Of a DNA stretch of 64,000 bases, positions 59,452 to 64,000 are shown piece by piece. How positions within the stretch are numbered: position 1 is the first letter of the stretch; every line of letters starts with the position of its first letter. The notes under the pieces were generated by a model. It worked only from the letters and a program-made list of their open reading frames with translations, was not told the origin of the DNA and searched no databases. The translations under genes were made by a program, and so were the position numbers. This DNA is from Duganella sacchari (GTDB lineage: Bacteria; Pseudomonadota; Gammaproteobacteria; Burkholderiales; Burkholderiaceae_D). Location: positions 248,001 to 312,000 of the forward strand of contig NZ_FRCX01000004.1 in NCBI RefSeq assembly GCF_900143065.1, written 5' to 3'.

Positions 59452-62400
59452 TGAGTAACACGGCCAATCAACTCGCCCCGCTGACTTTCCCGCTGCATGG
59501 CTCGCGGCTCATTGAGGCCAGTGCCGGCACCGGCAAGACCTGGACCATCGCCGCGCTGTATGTGCGGCTGGTGCTGGGGCATGGCGATGACAATGCCTAC
59601 CAACGTCCCTTGCTGCCTGCCGATATTCTGGTGATGACCTTTACGCGGGCGGCGACGCGTGAGCTGTCCAACCGCGTGCGCGAGCGTCTGGTGGAGGCGG
59701 CGGCTTACTTCCGCTCGCATGAGGGGCGTGGGCAGCGCGACGATTATCTGGACGCGCTGCTGGAGTCCTATCCGGACTACAGCGCACAACAGCAGGCTGC
59801 GCACCGCTTGCAGCTGGCTGCTGAAACGATGGACGAAGCGGCCATCTTCACGATTGACGCCTGGTGCCAGCGCATGCTGCGCGAGCACGCCTTCGATAGC
59901 GGCAGCCTGTTTGATGAAGAACTGGTCAGCGATGAGCAGGCGCTGTTTGAGGATGCCGCACACGATTACTGGCGACAGCAGGTCTATCCGCTCAATGCGG
60001 TGTCGCTGGACGCGCTGCTGTCGTGCTGGGGCGATGTGGGAGCATTGAAGTCGTCGATACGCGAACTGGTCAAACGTGCCGATATCATCGGCGAGGTGGA
60101 TGCGCGCGGCGCATCGCTGGGCGCCCTGATCGCCGAGGTGCAGCGCAAGCAGCAGGCGCAGCTGGCTGAACTCAAGGGCGGCTGGTGGGAGCGGGCCAAC
60201 CGCATGGAGCAGTGGATTGCGCAGCATCGCGCGGTCGATCCGAAATGCTTCAACGGCAACAAGATGCGTGCTGATTCGCTGGTGAGCTGGTTCAACGGCT
60301 TGCGCGAGTGGGCGCAGAATCCCGCAGCCGTCATGCCGGAGATATCGGATACGGCCTGGAAGCGGCTGACGCCCTGGGGCATCGAGGATGCCTTCTCCAA
60401 GAATTTCAGCGCCGCCGTCCCCGAGGACTTTGACGCCATCGAATCACTGAAGCAGGCGCTGGATGGGATCGAGCCGCTGTCGCACGCGCTGTACCGCCAC
60501 GCAGCGGCGGCAGTGGCGGACCGTATGGCCGAGTTGAAGAAACGCAGCCGCCAGTTCGGTTTTGCCGACATGCTGGACCGCCTGAACGCGGCGCTGCAAG
60601 GCGAGAATGGCGCCGCGCTGCGCAAGCGGATTACCGACCAGTACCCGGTGGCGCTGGTGGATGAATTCCAGGACACGGCGCCGAACCAGTACCAGATCTT
60701 CAATGCGCTGTACCGCGTGGCGGATAACGACCCGGAGACCGGCCTGTTCCTGATTGGCGATCCCAAACAGTCCATCTATGGCTTCCGTGGCGCCGACATT
60801 CACAGCTATCTGTCCGCGCGCCGCGCCACTGCGGGCCGGCATTACCAGCTGGGCACCAACTACCGCTCGACCAAGCCGGTGGTCGACGCCGTCAATCATT
60901 TGTTCCTGCATGCGGAAGGCCGTGGCGCTGACGATGGTTTCGCACGGGGCGCGTTCCGCTTCCGCGACCCTGCCTCGCGTGACAATCCGCTGCCGTTCGA
61001 GGCGGTCGGCGCCCAAGGCCGCAAGGAGCGCATGGTGGAGGCGGGCGGTGATGTGCCGGCGCTGGTGATTGCCTGCAGCGCGGCGCAGGACTTGAAGGCG
61101 GATAGCTACCGCGAGTTCTTTGCGCATCACTGCGCGGAGGACATTGTGGCCCGCCTCAATGCCGAGCACACCGGCTTCGCTGGCGGTGACAAGGGCTTTG
61201 AACGCCTCAAGCCTGCAGATATCGCGGTGCTGGTGCGCGACCGCAAAGAGGCTGCTGCGATCCGCCGCGCGCTGCAACGGCGCGGTGTGCCCAGCGTCTA
61301 CCTGTCCGACAAGGATTCGGTCACGGACAGCGAAGAAGCCGCCGATGTACTGCGTTGGCTGTCGGCCGTCGCGAATCCGCTGGATGGCGCGCTGGCGCGT
61401 GCCGCATTCGCGACGCGTACCACCGGTTTGCCGCTGGCTGAGCTGGCGCGTTTGTCCTCGGACGAACTGGCGTGGGAAGAACGGGTCGAACAGCTCAAGG
61501 CACTGCACATCATCTGGCAACGCCAGGGCGTGCTGGCCATGCTGCGCCGTTTCATCCACGAGCTGCAATTGCCGGCGGCCCTGCTGCAGCAGGTAGGCGG
61601 TGAACGCCGTCTGACCAATCTGCTGCATCTGGCGGAACTGCTGCAATCAGCCAGCCGCCAGCTGGATGGTGAACAGGCGCTGATACGCTGGCTCGCCGAG
61701 CAGATCGAAGGCGGCGAGGGCGCGGGCGACGAGCGTGTGCTGCGCCTGGAAAGCGACGCCGAACTGGTCAAGGTCGTCACGGTGCACAAGTCCAAGGGCC
61801 TGGAGTATCCGCTGGTGTATCTGCCGTTTGCCGTCACCGCGCGCAAGGTGGAGCGCCGCAACCGCAGCTTCTTTGAATTCAGCGACGATGATGGCGTGCG
61901 CCGCATCGATATGGCGCTGACCGATACGGCGATGGAACTGGTCGAGCGCGCGCGCCTGCAGGAGGACCTGCGCCTGATGTACGTGGCATTGACGCGCGCG
62001 CGCCATTTCCTGTGGCTGGGCGTGACCGCGCTGTCGGCCCGCAAGGCCGGCGAGAATACACTGCACGAATCCGCGCTGGGCTATCTGCTCACTGGCGGCG
62101 CACCGCTGCCGTCGGACTTGATGATGGAACGCTGGCACCACGCCTGCCAGGGCTGTGACGATATCAGCATCCTCACCTTGCCGATGGATGGCCAGCCGGT
62201 CACGCGTCTGAGCCGTATTGAAGAACGCCCGCCGTTGCTGGAGCCGCAGCACTATAGTGGTCATTTTGAACGGGACTGGTCGGTCGGCAGTTTCAGCTCG
62301 CTCGCGCGCCGTACGGGACCGACCGGCACTATCAGCGCGGCTGGCCTGGTGCCACGCGACGCGGCCGAGGCGAAGCTGCTGGAAGGCGGCGATCAGCCAG

Positions 62401-63152
62401 CCGTCGTGCAGGCGTCGCGCGTGGAAGACGTGGCCTGGCATCGCTTCCCGCGCGGTTCCGTCCCCGGCAACTTCCTGCACGAGCAGCTGGAGTGGATGGG
62501 GCAGGAGGGCTTTGCGATTGTCGATGACGAGAATTTCGCTGCGCGCCTGACGCGCCGCGTGGAGCGCGCCGGCTGGGGCAACCGCCTCGACGACACCCTG
62601 GTCTGGCTGCGCGAGATCGCCAGCACAACGCTGCCGTATTTGAACGCATCGTTGAGCCGCATTGTGTCGCCGCTGCCGGAGATGGAATTCTGGTTCCCTA
62701 GCGATCGGCTCGGTACGGCCGCGCTGGACCGGCTGTGCGCCACGCATCTGCTGGGCGGCGCGCCGCGCCCCGCGCTGCCGGAGCGCGAACTGCACGGCAT
62801 GCTGAAAGGCTTTTGCGACCTGGTGTTTGAACACGCGGGGCGCTACTGGGTGCTGGACTACAAATCGAATGCCCTGGGCGGCGGTGACGCGGCTTACCAC
62901 GAGCCGGCGCTGATGACAGCCATGGCCGAGCATCGCTACGACATCCAGGGCGCGCTCTATATGCTGGCGTTGCACCGTTTGCTGCAAAGCCGCCTGGGCG
63001 ACGCCTACGATCCGGCGCAACAGCTGGGCGGCGCCATCTTCATGTTCTTGCGTGGCATCGGCAATGCGCAGACGCGCGGCTGCTACCGCATCGAACCCGA
63101 CCCCGAACTACTGGATGGCTTGGATAGCCTGCTGGGTGCAAGTGATGAATGA
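59451..63152 (+). CDS. recB: Exodeoxyribonuclease V beta subunit RecB
   Basis: A 1233-residue helicase-nuclease. Walker A is IEASAGTGKTWTI near residue 20, motif Ia is VMTFTRAATRELSNRVRERL, motif II is VALVDEFQDTAPNQYQIF near residue 400, and motif V/VI contains VHKSKGLEYPLVYLP and RLMYVALTRARH. The C-terminal nuclease site is intact (FCDLVFEHAGRYWVLDYKSN). It unwinds and cuts DNA ends with RecC and RecD. It overlaps recC by one base and recD by 8 bases. Confidence 0.96.
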   Translation: MSNTANQLAPLTFPLHGSRLIEASAGTGKTWTIAALYVRLVLGHGDDNAYQRPLLPADILVMTFTRAATRELSNRVRERLVEAAAYFRSHEGRGQRDDYLDALLESYPDYSAQQQAAHRLQLAAETMDEAAIFTIDAWCQRMLREHAFDSGSLFDEELVSDEQALFEDAAHDYWRQQVYPLNAVSLDALLSCWGDVGALKSSIRELVKRADIIGEVDARGASLGALIAEVQRKQQAQLAELKGGWWERANRMEQWIAQHRAVDPKCFNGNKMRADSLVSWFNGLREWAQNPAAVMPEISDTAWKRLTPWGIEDAFSKNFSAAVPEDFDAIESLKQALDGIEPLSHALYRHAAAAVADRMAELKKRSRQFGFADMLDRLNAALQGENGAALRKRITDQYPVALVDEFQDTAPNQYQIFNALYRVADNDPETGLFLIGDPKQSIYGFRGADIHSYLSARRATAGRHYQLGTNYRSTKPVVDAVNHLFLHAEGRGADDGFARGAFRFRDPASRDNPLPFEAVGAQGRKERMVEAGGDVPALVIACSAAQDLKADSYREFFAHHCAEDIVARLNAEHTGFAGGDKGFERLKPADIAVLVRDRKEAAAIRRALQRRGVPSVYLSDKDSVTDSEEAADVLRWLSAVANPLDGALARAAFATRTTGLPLAELARLSSDELAWEERVEQLKALHIIWQRQGVLAMLRRFIHELQLPAALLQQVGGERRLTNLLHLAELLQSASRQLDGEQALIRWLAEQIEGGEGAGDERVLRLESDAELVKVVTVHKSKGLEYPLVYLPFAVTARKVERRNRSFFEFSDDDGVRRIDMALTDTAMELVERARLQEDLRLMYVALTRARHFLWLGVTALSARKAGENTLHESALGYLLTGGAPLPSDLMMERWHHACQGCDDISILTLPMDGQPVTRLSRIEERPPLLEPQHYSGHFERDWSVGSFSSLARRTGPTGTISAAGLVPRDAAEAKLLEGGDQPAVVQASRVEDVAWHRFPRGSVPGNFLHEQLEWMGQEGFAIVDDENFAARLTRRVERAGWGNRLDDTLVWLREIASTTLPYLNASLSRIVSPLPEMEFWFPSDRLGTAALDRLCATHLLGGAPRPALPERELHGMLKGFCDLVFEHAGRYWVLDYKSNALGGGDAAYHEPALMTAMAEHRYDIQGALYMLALHRLLQSRLGDAYDPAQQLGGAIFMFLRGIGNAQTRGCYRIEPDPELLDGLDSLLGASDE

Positions 63153-64000
63153 CGAATTTTTTGCGCAGGTCGATGCGCTGACCGAAGCGGGCCAGTTGCG
63201 CCGGTTGAGCGGCGCGTTTGCGCGCTTTATCGCGTCGATCGGCGCCAGCTCGCCACCGCTGATGGCGGCCTGCGTGCTATTGTCCGAGCTGGAGGGGCGT
63301 GGGCATAGCTGCCTGCTGCTGTCGGAATTGAACGCGGACCCGGCCGCGCTGCTGGGCTGGAACGGCGACGAATGGCTTCATTTGCGCGCATCGGTTGATG
63401 GCTGGCCGGAAGATGTTGCCAGCTGGCGCACCTTGCTGGCGGCGTCCGAACAGGTCTGGCCGGTCGGCGGCGCGGATTGCAGCCAGCCGCTGGTGCTGGA
63501 TGGCGACCGGCTGTATCTGCGCCGTTACTGGCAGGACGAAACCCATGTGGCCGCCGCTGTCCGCGGCCGCGCGCTGGGCGGCGTACTGGCCTCGGATGCC
63601 GATGCAGAAACCGCCGAGATCCGCCGCTGGCTGGATATCCTGTTCCCGCACGCTACGCGCGGTGGCGGTGTCGATTGGCAAAAAGTCGCGTGCGCGGTGG
63701 CGATGCGTGGCAAATTAGGCATCATTACCGGTGGCCCGGGCACCGGTAAAACCTACACGGTGGCCCGTCTGCTGGCGCTGCTGTTTGCAACGGCCGGCAG
63801 CATGCGCCAGTCCGGCTTGCGGGTGGCGCTGGCGGCGCCGACCGGCAAGGCAGCTGCCCGCCTCAAGCAGTCGATTGACGATGCGCTGGATAAATTGGCG
63901 GTGCTGGTCGGCACAGCATTGCCGCTGCGCGAGCTGACGGCACGCATGGGCGCCGCGCGTACGCTGCACAGCTTGCTTGGCGCCCGCCCTGACACGCGCG
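63145..64000 (+). CDS. recD: Exodeoxyribonuclease V alpha subunit RecD, 5' part
   Basis: The frame opens at the ATG at 63145, inside the recB stop region, and runs to the window edge without a stop; 285 residues are seen of about 650-700. The N-terminal helical domain precedes Walker A in GIITGGPGTGKTYTVARLLALL near residue 195, then APTGKAAARLKQSI (motif Ia), as in SF1 helicase RecD. It is the 5'-3' motor of RecBCD. The rest, including motifs III to VI, lies outside the window. Confidence 0.92.
   Translation, partial: MNDEFFAQVDALTEAGQLRRLSGAFARFIASIGASSPPLMAACVLLSELEGRGHSCLLLSELNADPAALLGWNGDEWLHLRASVDGWPEDVASWRTLLAASEQVWPVGGADCSQPLVLDGDRLYLRRYWQDETHVAAAVRGRALGGVLASDADAETAEIRRWLDILFPHATRGGGVDWQKVACAVAMRGKLGIITGGPGTGKTYTVARLLALLFATAGSMRQSGLRVALAAPTGKAAARLKQSIDDALDKLAVLVGTALPLRELTARMGAARTLHSLLGARPDTR

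Overview
The window is about 64 kb of high-GC bacterial chromosome. Gene content (RecBCD, CysE/EpsC, Ssu and Met-type transporters, NsrR, bipartite ChrA, many multi-domain sensor kinases) and protein style point to a betaproteobacterium of the order Burkholderiales, most likely Oxalobacteraceae (Massilia/Duganella/Janthinobacterium relatives). This placement is inference from protein resemblance; there is no rRNA or tRNA gene in the window. About 50 genes are supported. Coding density is high and both strands are used. I see no prophage, insertion sequence or CRISPR array.

Layout. 1-2500: the end of a FadR/GntR-type regulator, an NsrR-like Rrf2 regulator, a small orphan protein and a Bcr/CflA-type MFS exporter. 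2594-12888: a sulfur-scavenging region. A serine acetyltransferase is followed by a leftward operon (SfnB/DszC-like oxygenase, MetN-I-Q type importer, DszA/NtaA-like monooxygenase). It shares a divergent promoter region, with a perfect 15-bp inverted repeat, with the rightward ssuEADCB sulfonate operon. 13097-16673: a periplasmic YceI protein, a secreted amidohydrolase and a two-gene chromate transporter. 16804-18859: small genes and a REC-PAS protein, with clusters of DnaA-box-like sites on both sides. 18984-24524: a beta-propeller sensor kinase, a short conserved protein, an isochorismatase-type hydrolase and a second two-component pair (a sensorless kinase and a LuxR-type regulator). 24683-36000: assorted metabolic genes, including the C-terminal remnant of a TonB siderophore receptor, an alpha/beta hydrolase, an MBL-fold enzyme, an HD protein, a large acetoacetate-decarboxylase-like/FAD-oxidoreductase fusion, a XRE-cupin regulator with an acetyltransferase, a flavoprotein with a cysteine cluster, an O-methyltransferase and a 14-helix MFS exporter.

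36006-45811 carries a 7TM hybrid kinase with HPt, a LysE-type exporter, a YceI-like lipoprotein, an M1 aminopeptidase and two glutathione S-transferases. Two rightward terminators in this stretch suggest small RNAs. 44849-56001 is a signalling island: a CheR-like protein with a degraded SAM motif, a 1633-residue soluble hybrid kinase with six near-identical 92-residue HAMP units, a REC-GGDEF-EAL protein whose EAL domain lacks a catalytic glutamate, and a divergent CHASE-PAS hybrid kinase with REC and HPt. 56038 to the end is recC-recB-recD in overlapping order; recD runs off the edge.

The most interesting items are the ADC-like/FAD fusion, the HAMP repeat kinase with its probable pseudo-methyltransferase partner, the DnaA-box clusters, and the candidate small RNA upstream of the terminator at 40739-40773. 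None could be tested against databases here; start sites are chosen from ribosome-binding sites and family length.
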